Below, piece by piece: positions 26,701 to 34,477 of a stretch of DNA of 64,000 bases. The DNA lies in the NCBI RefSeq assembly GCF_030845995.1, contig NZ_CP132719.1, positions 558,001 to 622,000 of the forward strand, written 5' to 3'. A program made the translations under genes and the position numbers. The notes under the pieces are model-generated. The model saw nothing but the letters and a program-made list of their open reading frames with translations. It was not told the origin of the DNA and made no database searches. Source of the stretch: Geothrix sp. 21YS21S-4 (GTDB lineage: Bacteria; Acidobacteriota; Holophagae; Holophagales; Holophagaceae). Every line of letters begins with the position of its first letter. Positions within the stretch are counted from its first letter, which is position 1.

Positions 26701-29700
26701 GCTGGAACGTCACACCTGCAGGAATGACCTGGACGGGGCTGACGGGGGTGGATGCGACGCTGCCATCCGCGACGGATCCCGATGGGGATGCCGTCAGCTA
26801 CTCCATCGTGGGAACTTTGCCCGTCGGATTGAGCTTTGATCCTGCCACCCGGCGGATTACAGGGGTTCTCGCGGCCCAGGCCAGCTATCCGGCCAGTTTC
26901 TCGGTCACCTATGTCGCCACCGACACGCGAGGGGCCCAGCTTGGTCAAAGTCTGACGTTCCGAGTGAACGTTCCGCTTCCGGTGATCACCTCTTTCACGG
27001 CCACCCCTGCGGGAGGAACGGCAGGAACCACGGTTCAGGCGCAGGCGGGACAAGCCGTCACGCTCCGTTGGACGGCGCAGTACGTTTCCGCCAACACGGA
27101 TGGGAATTACTCGCTTTCCGATCAGGCGCTCACGACCTTGCGAGCTACGATGATTCCCATTGATGGAGGTGAAGGAGGGGGTGGCGGGAATTCCCTGGGC
27201 ACCTCGGCGACGGTCACGCCCGGTGTGGGGACGCGCTACATTCTGAGTGCCAGCAACAGTTCGGGGACGACGACAGCCCAAGTGGTCATCAACATCAATC
27301 GTCCCCCGGTTTGGACCAGTCTGCCGGTGGATCAGTTGTGGACGGGGTTGACTGCGGTTGATACCACCCTACCTGCCGCCACGGATCCCGATGGGGACGG
27401 ACTCAGCTACTCCCTGTCGGGGAACCTCCCCGCGGGAGTGACCTTCAATGCCGCCACTCGCCGGATCAGCGGCACCCTGGCGGCCCAAGCCGATTATCCT
27501 GTCGCATTCCCCGTGGTTTATACGGCGACGGATCCCAAAGGCGGACAGGTCTCCCAGTCGCTCACCCTGACCGTAAAGTTCCCTCCTCCAGTCATTACCA
27601 CATTTCAGGCATCTGCTCCGGGGGTATCCTCTGCTTCGGCCATCACCGTCAAAGCAGGTCAGACGGTGACTCTGAATTGGGGAGCGCTGTTTGTGTCTTC
27701 CGCTTCGCTAGGCCGTTACGAGCTCGGCGAAGAGGCGCTGTCCACACTGAAGGCGACGATCATCAACGTTCCCATTCAGGACCCTGGCGAAGGAGGTGGC
27801 GGTGGGGGCGGAACAGGCGGCAATCCTGTGGAGCCGCGAACTTCCACGGCCGTTTCTCCGTCGAGGAACACCCGTTACGTCTTGACGGCCATCAACCAGT
27901 CCGGTTCCGTGAGCGCCGAGCTCAGGGTCAACGTCAACCGTTTCCCGACCTGGACCACAGCACCCATAAACCTGGCCTGGACCGGCCTCACGCCGGTGAA
28001 TGCAACGCTCCCACCGGCGGCCGATCCCGATGGCGATGCAATCACGTATTCATTGACGGGCACGCTACCCGCCGGGTTGAGCTTCGACGCGGCCAACCAC
28101 CGGATCATCGGGACCCTGGGGCTCCAGGCCAGCTATCCTGCCTTCTTCACAGTGACCTATGCCGCCACTGATTCCGGAGGAGCCCAGCTCAGCCAGTCGT
28201 TGACTTTGACGGTGAATGTGCCGCTGCCTGTGATCAATTCCTTCCTTGGCACGGTTTCTGGGGGGAGCCCGACGGCGGATCTCAACATCCAGGCGGGCCA
28301 GCCCGTGTCCCTTCATTGGGATGCCCAGTTCGTTTCGGCGCAGTATGACGGAAACTACGCAGTCCTTGAGGAACCCTTTACCGCGCTTCGCGCCAGCATG
28401 ATTCCCACCGACGATCCGCCGGAAGGCGGAGGTGGGAATTTGGGGACTTCGGCGACCAAGAATCCAACCCAGAGTACGCGGTATACCTTGAGGGCGACCA
28501 ACGCGTCCGGTTCTACAACGGCCCAGGTCGTGGTTCACCTCAATCGCCCGCCCGTCTTTACGGTAGATCCGGTGCCGCAGACCTTCCCTACCAATACGGC
28601 CCAGTCCTTCGTGCTGCCGGCCGCGACGGATCCGGATGGCGACGCTTTGACCTATGAGGTGAGTTTCCCCGCGGATGGGCTGTCGTTCACGTTCGATCCC
28701 GCCACCCGCGTCTTCCAGGGCACCTCGGGAAAGGTGGGAACGTATTCCATTACCTACACCGTCAAAGATGGAAAGGGCGGCGTAGCCATCAAGACGACGA
28801 CGTACACCACCACCCTTCCCACCGATGCTCCCTCCATCGGAATTTTTTCAGTGGATGCCGCCCGGCTCAGCCCCGGTCAGACCGCCAAGCTGAATTGGCA
28901 GGTGGATGGGCCGCTTAGTGCCTTGTTGGTCGAAGTGGTCGGGGGCCCCACCCTGCAGGTTGGATTGCCGGCCTCCGGCAGCCTTACCGTGACTCCTTCC
29001 ACGGACGCGCAGAGCCAGTCCTCTGTGGCCTACCATCTGGTGGCCACCAACCTCAAAGGGACCACTGACAAGACGGTGATGGTCTCCATTAACCGGCCTC
29101 CGGTGATCGGAACATGGACGCTCCCCGCATTGCGAGCTGGCACGTATGTGGTGGTCGATCTGCCACTTCTGAGCGATCCGGATGGAGATCCTCTCGGAGC
29201 GCCGATGCTTGCAGGCTTGCCCGTGGGACTCACGTTCGACGTATCCAGCCGACGGCTGATGGGAATCCCCACGGCGGCGGGAAGCGCCTCGCTGACTTTG
29301 AGCGTGACGGACCAACCACCGGCGCCGGCCGCGGCTTTGACGACCACCCAGTCGTTCTCTTGGTCGGTGCAGGGGCTGGGCGACGGCACTACACCGGCAC
29401 CTACGCCCTCATTGCCGGCGGATGACACGGTGTTCAAGAAGCCCCGTTTTGTCGAGAACCTGGAGTATGCCGACAGCGATACGGGGCTGATCACCTCCGT
29501 AGAGGTGAACCGGCAGCTTCAGGAGAACGTGTCGGCATTGTTGGCGACGACGCCCAAGGCCCGGGATGCCGCCACGCGCAGCATTTATCAGTACGGTTAC
29601 GATCCTCTGGGCCAGTTGGTCAGAGCCGAAGGCATCTTCAAGAACGCGGGGGGGACGGGCGTCTTCACGGACCATACGTCCTACACCTACGACGCCCATG

Positions 29701-32387
29701 GAAATCGCGAGACGCACGCGGTGGCGTCCTACGATTCGGATCCCTCCCAAGCTAAGGGCGCGACGTGGACCTACCGCTACAAGAGCGGAACCAACCAGCT
29801 GCTGCGGACGGAAGGAGGACTCTTTCAAGGCGCCAGCGGTGGGGACGCCAGCGCGGGCGACGGGTTCGCCTACACGGCGGATGGCGCCGCCAGCGAGATC
29901 TGGAGGGATGGAAAGAAGCAGTCCCTGACCTACGGGGACTCGCGGTTCATGCGGCTGCCGACCGGGATGGCGCGGGCGGCCGCGGACGGCCGGACAGTGG
30001 AGAGCAGCCTGCGCTACGACATGAGCGGGACGCGCATCTACAAGCGGGACAAGGTGACGCAGGGGGCGAAGGTGGTCTCGGACCGCGAGACGTCCTATCT
30101 GGCGAACGGGACGGAAGTCCTGATGGAGATGGAGCAGCGGAGCGGAGGCGGCAACTTGTGGCAAGGGGCCGGTTCGGTCGCGCTCACCGCGGACCCCACG
30201 GGATGGGGAGGAAGCTACTATACGGTCCCCTGCCAGGGGGGGGACGTGCTTTCGGGAGAGTGCCGGGCCAGAACGATCGGCATGACCTCCGGAGACGCGA
30301 TCCTGGGGATCCGATTCGATTCGGACAGTCAGACGGCGCTGGGTTGGGGGGCTTCCGGCCTGACGCACGGGACGGACTGGGTGAAGCTGACGACGACGGG
30401 AACCGCGCCTGCGGGCGCCACGAAGGCCCTGATCTTCATCAACGTGGGGCAGTGCCCGGCCGGAGCTCAGGGATTCTTTGAAGGGTTGCGGTTCTGGGGG
30501 GGCGGTCCCGGCGAAGGCGGAGGCGCGTCCAGGCGGTATACGGCCTACGTGTTCGGCGCAGGATCGCGACTGGCTCGCGTTTCCTGGGACGAGGACGGCC
30601 AGCCGGTGAAGTCCGTAGGGCTCCTGAATGGGGGCTTCGAGGCGGCCGCAGCCGGAGGGAACCTGGGCGGATGGCGCGCGGGGATTTCGGCGGGATCGAT
30701 GATGCAGGTGGTCGCCGACACCGCGACAGGGTCGGTTCAGGGGCAGGTGCTGGCGATGACGAAGGGGTCGGGGACCGGCTATGTGGAGCAGTCCCTGGGG
30801 AGTTTCGGCATCAACGACAAGGTGGAGGTCTCCGCGAAGGTGCGGAGCGAGACAGGGGTGGCGTCGGGACAGATCCAGTTGGTGAGAGCCGATGGAACGG
30901 TGCTGGCGCAGAGCCCCTTGAGTGCTGCGACTGCATGGACGCCCATCAAAGCTGGGGCCACCCTGACGGCAGGCTCGGAGTTGAAGGTTCGTCTGCTGAT
31001 TCCCGATGTGGATGGGCCGAAGGTCTATTTCGATGAAGTAGCTGTGAGAAGCCTGCCGGCGTCAGCGACGATCAGCGGCCAGGCGAACCTGTGGCCGGAT
31101 CCTGGGTTTGAATACACCTTGGGAACCGGTGGAGGTGTCATGGCTGGCGGCGCCGAGGTGGCGGATGTCGGCCCGGGCATCTCCCGGGAGGGCCTGCATG
31201 CGCTGAAGGTCAGCGCGGGCGGCAGCTACGAGCGGACCGTCAGCGGATTGGACCCAGGCAAGCAGTATCTCTTCAGCATCTGGAAGAACCTGGGAGCGGG
31301 ATGGACGCCGGAGGTTCAGCGGGGACTCTCGGCTCCCGGAGGGAACCTGAGAATTGTTTTGAATGAGGCCGGGACTTACGACCAGGCGGAACTCGTGGAG
31401 GATACGGGGCAGACCCTTCCGGATTCGTGGATTCCCGAAAACAGACTCGGGCGCGTAGATTGGTTCATCACCGACCACCTGGGCAGCACCAAACTCCTCA
31501 TCGACCAGAACGGGCAGCACCGATTCACGGGAGATGATGATCCGTTTGGGATCAACCTGCGGTCATTCGGGGAGAAGGACAGCCACCGCTACACAGGGCA
31601 GATGCTGGATGAGGAGCAGGGGCTTTACTACTACGGGGCGCGGTATTACTTGCCGGAGATCGGTCGATTCCTGAGTGAGGACCCAGCAGGACAATATCCG
31701 AATCCATATATGTATGCAGGTAATTATCCTATTGGGAAACAAGATCCGACGGGGAAATTTGACATCCCGACTCATATGGGTATTACAGAGAAAGCATTGC
31801 AAAATACTCTTCCTCAGGCCAATTGGATGTGGACAAAAATTGTAGTGCTATGGTCGGGTGTTATTGATGTTTTCACGCAAACAAAACCATCTCAACATTT
31901 TGACGATATGGATTACAAAGGAATTGTTAGTAATTGGAACGCAAAAATAGATAGGGCAAATTTGAACAATCCTTTTAGTCTTGCCTCGACCAGTCATAGA
32001 GTCGGTGATCTCTACTCTCATAGTAACTACATTGAGTTGTATGTCCGAGAACATCCTGGGGTCAGCCCGGAAAGCATACCTACTTTCACTGAGGTTATAA
32101 AAGGCGGGGTGGATCCACAGTTTAAATCTGTGCTTGAGAAGGAGATGCGAACTGGATCATTTAGTATTTTAAACCCACATGATAAGAGCCCCGGCACCCA
32201 TGAGGTAATGAATCATGATAAACCTACTAGTATGCGTGGATCTGAACTGATTGGAGATAAGACAAAATATGAGATAGCGACGGGATTAGCTCAAAAGGAA
32301 GTTGAAGGACTGATAAAGAGCGGAACACAAGTTGAAATTCCGGAATTAGCCCAGTCCCCCCAACCCGCCGATGTTAAATCTGAGTAA
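23715..32387 (+). CDS. Giant exported PKD/Ig-repeat Rhs protein with C-terminal toxin candidate (2890 aa)
   Basis: A clear signal peptide (RAAVLTLIGFLGTALAAEP) is followed by a PKD-like domain (about 55-120, FNWNFGDGTT) and nine Ig-like putative cadherin/He_PIG modules. The modules are marked by DPDGD, from residue 235 to 1821, and some carry glycine-rich loops. From about 1905 an Rhs region begins (YQYGYDPLGQLVRAEG). It contains two carbohydrate-binding-like inserts (LLNGGFEAAAAGG and LWPDPGFEYTLGTGG). The Rhs-associated core follows at about 2585-2657: DHLGSTKLLIDQNG, then YYYGARYYLPEIGRFLSEDP. The last 230 residues are AT-rich and variable-looking: H2687 in PTHMGITEKAL, HFDDMD from H2728, HRVGDLYSHSNYIEL (H2761, D2765, H2769) and THEVMNHDKP. 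These resemble the metal-site motifs of Het-C/zinc-dependent phospholipase-type proteins. Architecture is certain; toxin activity is inferred. Confidence 0.85.
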   Translation: MKMMRLGLRAAVLTLIGFLGTALAAEPLPVSRIAVMPPDPGDAEPVGADIEPPGPITVNVGQAISFWGGTDYGNVFNWNFGDGTTAVGSTVTKTYGTGGTYTVTLSVRRTPANVNFVASSATARVTVIAPAPPTIGSFGASPSAILQGQSATLSWSVSGATSLSISGVGSVSGSSVSVAPANTTTYRLSASNAYGTVTADATVTVNHSPVIGGGLSGRTLPALVPVDITLAAASDPDGDGVSYSAWGLPPGLAFDPGSRRITGTPTTLASYPSGYTITYYVSDGRGGTASQSAVYYVDVPPPSISSFTASPSLVLLGNGTTLQWGAQYVSSAYGGSYSVQIQGGGSTGMGLGQSVVMTPSQATTYVLTASNRSGSATAAVSVQVNRPPTWTAIQSAQDWPAMISIDLTLPAASDPDGDGIGYALSGTLPPGLTFDPGSRRITGTLGGTSPYPRTFPLSYLATDTRGAQISQLVYLTVHAPAPVITSFTASAPGVSAGTSISVQSGQTVSFNWAAQNVSSATGGNYSLGEESLAGLRSHLISVPIDDPGGGGGGGGGGGGGTTEPGTSASAIPTRSTRYILTARNDSASATAQVIVYVNRAPSFNGTVSAQTWPGLSGVDVTLPSASDPDGDGIAYGLSGTLPPGLAFDPASRRVYGTLSALGSYPSTFSLTYSASDGKGGGVAQTATFVVDVPKPIITAFTALPSTVVQGGASTLQWNAQYVSTSYGGNYSVQVQGQGGSTNAGIAVSMGVAPSQATTYVLTASNRSGSATATVLVQVNRPPIWNATLPAQAWPGQTFVDLTLPGATDPDGDAISYALSGSLPGGLTFDSANRRVYGTLSTQSAYPAGFALTYIATDVRGAQISQSLSFTVKAPLPVITWFVASASGVSAAPAITINAGQAVNLAWAAQNVSLATGGGYGLGEEALSTLKATIINVPIDDPGGGGSGGGGGGTTPTEPSTSTTVTPSRSSRYILTASNASGSATAQVTVNVNRPPSWNVTPAGMTWTGLTGVDATLPSATDPDGDAVSYSIVGTLPVGLSFDPATRRITGVLAAQASYPASFSVTYVATDTRGAQLGQSLTFRVNVPLPVITSFTATPAGGTAGTTVQAQAGQAVTLRWTAQYVSANTDGNYSLSDQALTTLRATMIPIDGGEGGGGGNSLGTSATVTPGVGTRYILSASNSSGTTTAQVVININRPPVWTSLPVDQLWTGLTAVDTTLPAATDPDGDGLSYSLSGNLPAGVTFNAATRRISGTLAAQADYPVAFPVVYTATDPKGGQVSQSLTLTVKFPPPVITTFQASAPGVSSASAITVKAGQTVTLNWGALFVSSASLGRYELGEEALSTLKATIINVPIQDPGEGGGGGGGTGGNPVEPRTSTAVSPSRNTRYVLTAINQSGSVSAELRVNVNRFPTWTTAPINLAWTGLTPVNATLPPAADPDGDAITYSLTGTLPAGLSFDAANHRIIGTLGLQASYPAFFTVTYAATDSGGAQLSQSLTLTVNVPLPVINSFLGTVSGGSPTADLNIQAGQPVSLHWDAQFVSAQYDGNYAVLEEPFTALRASMIPTDDPPEGGGGNLGTSATKNPTQSTRYTLRATNASGSTTAQVVVHLNRPPVFTVDPVPQTFPTNTAQSFVLPAATDPDGDALTYEVSFPADGLSFTFDPATRVFQGTSGKVGTYSITYTVKDGKGGVAIKTTTYTTTLPTDAPSIGIFSVDAARLSPGQTAKLNWQVDGPLSALLVEVVGGPTLQVGLPASGSLTVTPSTDAQSQSSVAYHLVATNLKGTTDKTVMVSINRPPVIGTWTLPALRAGTYVVVDLPLLSDPDGDPLGAPMLAGLPVGLTFDVSSRRLMGIPTAAGSASLTLSVTDQPPAPAAALTTTQSFSWSVQGLGDGTTPAPTPSLPADDTVFKKPRFVENLEYADSDTGLITSVEVNRQLQENVSALLATTPKARDAATRSIYQYGYDPLGQLVRAEGIFKNAGGTGVFTDHTSYTYDAHGNRETHAVASYDSDPSQAKGATWTYRYKSGTNQLLRTEGGLFQGASGGDASAGDGFAYTADGAASEIWRDGKKQSLTYGDSRFMRLPTGMARAAADGRTVESSLRYDMSGTRIYKRDKVTQGAKVVSDRETSYLANGTEVLMEMEQRSGGGNLWQGAGSVALTADPTGWGGSYYTVPCQGGDVLSGECRARTIGMTSGDAILGIRFDSDSQTALGWGASGLTHGTDWVKLTTTGTAPAGATKALIFINVGQCPAGAQGFFEGLRFWGGGPGEGGGASRRYTAYVFGAGSRLARVSWDEDGQPVKSVGLLNGGFEAAAAGGNLGGWRAGISAGSMMQVVADTATGSVQGQVLAMTKGSGTGYVEQSLGSFGINDKVEVSAKVRSETGVASGQIQLVRADGTVLAQSPLSAATAWTPIKAGATLTAGSELKVRLLIPDVDGPKVYFDEVAVRSLPASATISGQANLWPDPGFEYTLGTGGGVMAGGAEVADVGPGISREGLHALKVSAGGSYERTVSGLDPGKQYLFSIWKNLGAGWTPEVQRGLSAPGGNLRIVLNEAGTYDQAELVEDTGQTLPDSWIPENRLGRVDWFITDHLGSTKLLIDQNGQHRFTGDDDPFGINLRSFGEKDSHRYTGQMLDEEQGLYYYGARYYLPEIGRFLSEDPAGQYPNPYMYAGNYPIGKQDPTGKFDIPTHMGITEKALQNTLPQANWMWTKIVVLWSGVIDVFTQTKPSQHFDDMDYKGIVSNWNAKIDRANLNNPFSLASTSHRVGDLYSHSNYIELYVREHPGVSPESIPTFTEVIKGGVDPQFKSVLEKEMRTGSFSILNPHDKSPGTHEVMNHDKPTSMRGSELIGDKTKYEIATGLAQKEVEGLIKSGTQVEIPELAQSPQPADVKSE
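24330..29390 (+). repeat. Nine tandem Ig-like module repeats within the 2890-aa Rhs protein
   Basis: The DPDGD motif recurs with codon starts at 24417, 24954, 25593, 26136, 26775, 27384, 28023, 28629 and 29175. Spacing is 537 to 639 bases. Each unit pairs a He_PIG-like half (LPxGLxFDxxxRRIxGTL) with a second half ending in YxLTAxNxSGSATAxVxVxVNRPP. Five units also contain a glycine-rich loop (near 25350, 26540, 27170, 27785 and 28420). Conservation is at DNA and protein level, so recombination between units is likely. Confidence 0.85.
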
Positions 32388-32396
32388 GGATCCGAA

Positions 32397-33026
32397 ATGA
32401 GACGAATTGCTGCTTTTCTCTTTGGGCTGACTTCCTTATTTGGCGGCATCGAATGTACGCATTTTGAATGGAAGGGAGTGCGCTATTCAATTACTTATTT
32501 AGGAGAGCAATGTCCACACTCGGGATTTTTTACATATAAGCCGTCTAAAGGTGACATTGTTAAAATTCAAGATTGTACATCTCAACTGGTCTCAGATGGA
32601 AGAATGTTGCCTATTGATGGTTTTAAATTGTTGGCTAGGCTATTGTCCAATAATAATTTTAAAAAGAGAGGGTTATTTTTTGCCCGAGAACCCTCTGATC
32701 GAGAAACCTATAGTTTAGCTCTTTTTACATTTATTAAAATTGAAGATATTGTTAGGCATGCTACTCATAAACCCGATCTTTATATAGATGATGCGGAAAA
32801 GCAACTGATAGGATTTGGTATTATGAATGCTAGAGGCACAGATGAGGAATTGTTTAAAAAAAAGATATTAAGTAGAGATGATTTTAAAAAATTTATATCG
32901 GTGGTTAAAAATATGGAGGAGAAAATCAAGACGGATGATCGTTTTGATAGATTTGAAAATCGTTCAATAGCTCCATTGACGGAAGTAGCCAGTAAGAATT
33001 TGTGTCCGCTCAAAGTGCTTCCATAG
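32397..33026 (+). CDS. Hypothetical exported protein, candidate immunity protein of the Rhs toxin
   Basis: This 209-residue protein is not recognised by family. It has an N-terminal signal peptide (RRIAAFLFGLTSLFGGIEC) and then a mixed alpha/beta, lysine-rich sequence. The gene starts nine bases after the stop of the 2890-aa Rhs gene. It shares the strikingly AT-rich composition of that gene's toxin tail and ends just before an orphan fragment of Rhs core DNA. This is the usual position and composition of an immunity gene swapped in with its toxin tail. A signal peptide would place the protection outside the cytoplasm, fitting an envelope-acting toxin; a Cys at the end of the signal could even be lipidated. 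Function is inference from context. Confidence 0.65.
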   Translation: MRRIAAFLFGLTSLFGGIECTHFEWKGVRYSITYLGEQCPHSGFFTYKPSKGDIVKIQDCTSQLVSDGRMLPIDGFKLLARLLSNNNFKKRGLFFAREPSDRETYSLALFTFIKIEDIVRHATHKPDLYIDDAEKQLIGFGIMNARGTDEELFKKKILSRDDFKKFISVVKNMEEKIKTDDRFDRFENRSIAPLTEVASKNLCPLKVLP

Positions 33027-33045
33027 CTCATCGGGGGATGTTAGC

Positions 33046-33142
33046 GGGGATCCGATTCGATTCGGACAGTCAGACGGCGCTGGGCTGGGGGGTTTCCGGC
33101 CTGACGCACGGGACGGACTGGGTGAAGCTGACGACGACGGGA
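33046..33142 (+). repeat. Orphan duplicate of Rhs core DNA (copy of 30305-30401)
   Basis: These 97 bases match 30305-30401 inside the 2890-aa Rhs gene at 95 positions. They still encode GIRFDSDSQTALGWG and HGTDWVKLTTTG in one frame, but no gene continues them. The copy lies 20 bases past the immunity-candidate stop and ends where the IS end begins. It looks like the relic of an older Rhs 3' end displaced when the present toxin cassette came in. Confidence 0.85.
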
Positions 33143-33193
33143 TATTCCGTCCCCTGTAGTGCTCCCCTGATTGTTGGACAAGTTTGAGGGTTA

Positions 33194-34045
33194 TCAGGCA
33201 GCGGGTTGGGGGTTGAGGAACGCCTCTCGGGGCGTCCGGTAGGCCAAGGCCTGGTGGGGCCTCTGGGTGTTGAAGTGGTCGATGTATCGGGCGATGACGG
33301 CGCGGGCTTCGCGGATGTCCTGGAACCGGTGGAGCCAGGCGCACTCTTCCTTGAACGAACGGATGAACCGCTCGCACAAGCCGTTCTGCTCGGGGGTATA
33401 GGGCGTGATGTATTCCTGCTTCAGGCCGTAGTCCTTGACCAGAGCCCGGTAGGCCCGGGAGCCGAACACGAGGCCATTGTCATGGCGGAGGGCGAGGCCC
33501 GGCGGTGCGCCGTGGGTCCATCCGAACCGGTGGATCAGGGCTTCTTCCAGAGCGCGTTCCGCATTCTGGGCCCTGGCCGTTCGATCCAGGCTCCAGCCCA
33601 GGACTTCGCGGGTGCAGCAGTCCAGGACGGGCACGAACGCGCACCAACCATCAACCCCGCATTCCACCAGGGCGATGTCCGTGGACCAGCGCTGGTTGGG
33701 GAACGGGGCAATGGATTTCGACCCCGGCACCCTTGGGCGCTTCCCCACGGCCCGCTGGCGGCAGCTCCAGCCCTTGATCCGCATGAGGCGGTGGATCTTC
33801 TTGCGATTGGTGGACTGACCCAGGCGATACCTCAACCAGGCCCATACCCGCCGGATGCCGAAGGTCGGGTGGGCCTGGATGATCTCGTGGACGGTCCTGG
33901 CCAGGGCCTCGTCCACCGGGCGATGCAGCTTCTCCACCTTGGGCTGGTGGTAGACCGTGGAGCGCGGCACACCGAGCACCCGGCAGAGGCGAGTCATCGG
34001 GATCTCCATCCCCGCCTCCAGCACATCGCACCGCACCGCATTCAC
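33194..34045 (-). CDS. IS3-family transposase OrfB (DDE integrase domain)
   Basis: This is the catalytic half of the transposase, about 283 residues if started at the GTG that overlaps the orfA stop. An HTH_21-like part (RPVDEALARTVHEIIQAHPTFG, IRRVWAWLRYRLG) precedes the rve core. The DDE residues are the aspartate of WSTDIALVE, the aspartate of LRHDNGLVFGS and the glutamate of NGLCERFIRSFKEE. The frame continues upstream into a -1 overlap with orfA, so the active enzyme is probably the OrfAB frameshift fusion. It appears intact. Confidence 0.9.
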   Translation of the reverse strand: MNAVRCDVLEAGMEIPMTRLCRVLGVPRSTVYHQPKVEKLHRPVDEALARTVHEIIQAHPTFGIRRVWAWLRYRLGQSTNRKKIHRLMRIKGWSCRQRAVGKRPRVPGSKSIAPFPNQRWSTDIALVECGVDGWCAFVPVLDCCTREVLGWSLDRTARAQNAERALEEALIHRFGWTHGAPPGLALRHDNGLVFGSRAYRALVKDYGLKQEYITPYTPEQNGLCERFIRSFKEECAWLHRFQDIREARAVIARYIDHFNTQRPHQALAYRTPREAFLNPQPAA

Positions 34046-34377
34046 GAGATCCCTTCCGGCAAGTCCTTGCCGAGAATGCGATGCGCTTTTTTTAGGATGT
34101 CCACCTCCAGCGCCAGCTCGCCGACCTTGGCTTGCAGGCGCTGCTTCTCGGCCTCCCACTGGGCCTCGCGGTCCCGTGGGTGGGTGCGCAGGGCCTCCGT
34201 GCCCTGGCTGAGGAAGTCGTCCTTCCACTGCTCCAACTCGGCCACGGTCAGCCCGTGCTGGCGGGCGGCATCGGCGGCCGTGATCTTTCCCTTGATCAGG
34301 TCCAGAACGACGGCGGCCTTCCTTTTGGCCGTCCATCGCTGGATATTCCCTTCGGGGAGGGGTTGGGTTTGGGACAT
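34042..34377 (-). CDS. IS3-family transposase OrfA (DUF1153-type HTH protein)
   Basis: The 111-residue product has a helix-turn-helix domain (WTAKRKAAVVLDLIKGKIT, AADAARQHGLTVAELEQWK) and a C-terminal leucine-zipper-like helix (QRLQAKVGELALEVDILKKAH). It binds the IS ends. A run of seven A residues on the coding strand (34087-34093, codons CTA AAA AAA) lies in the overlap with orfB and is a classic slippery site for -1 frameshifting. The shifted frame reads directly into orfB. Confidence 0.88.
   Translation of the reverse strand: MSQTQPLPEGNIQRWTAKRKAAVVLDLIKGKITAADAARQHGLTVAELEQWKDDFLSQGTEALRTHPRDREAQWEAEKQRLQAKVGELALEVDILKKAHRILGKDLPEGIS
34087..34093 (-). promoter_or_regulatory. A7 slippery heptamer for programmed -1 frameshift
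   Basis: Seven consecutive A bases on the coding strand near the end of orfA. A -1 slip here changes the reading from KKAHRI to KKSASHSRQG, which runs on without a stop into the OrfB transposase. This is the standard expression mode of IS3-family elements. Confidence 0.75.
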
Positions 34378-34420
34378 AGGGGTTCTCCTGGTGAAGGACC
34401 TGAGCCCTCCGGAGCCGCCG

Positions 34421-34477
34421 CGCCAGGGTGCTTCGCTTCGGTCGGCCTACGGCCTCCCATCGCTTCGCACCCTGGCG
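34421..34477. repeat. Inverted repeat CGCCAGGGTGC / GCACCCTGGCG upstream of orfA
   Basis: Perfect 11-bp arms at 34421-34431 and 34467-34477 with a 35-nt loop lie between the IS right end and orfA. Such structures in IS elements often block read-in transcription or hide the ribosome site; the role here is a guess. Confidence 0.5.

Noticed and set aside
24330-29390. CRISPR array or satellite
   Set aside because: The regular repeats are coding, 537-639 bases long and in one frame of a giant protein; no short repeat/spacer pattern exists.
33002-33187. Short frame containing GIRFDSDSQTALGWG
   Set aside because: It is the orphan Rhs-core relic read through from the immunity gene's end into the IS tip; no start context or domain.
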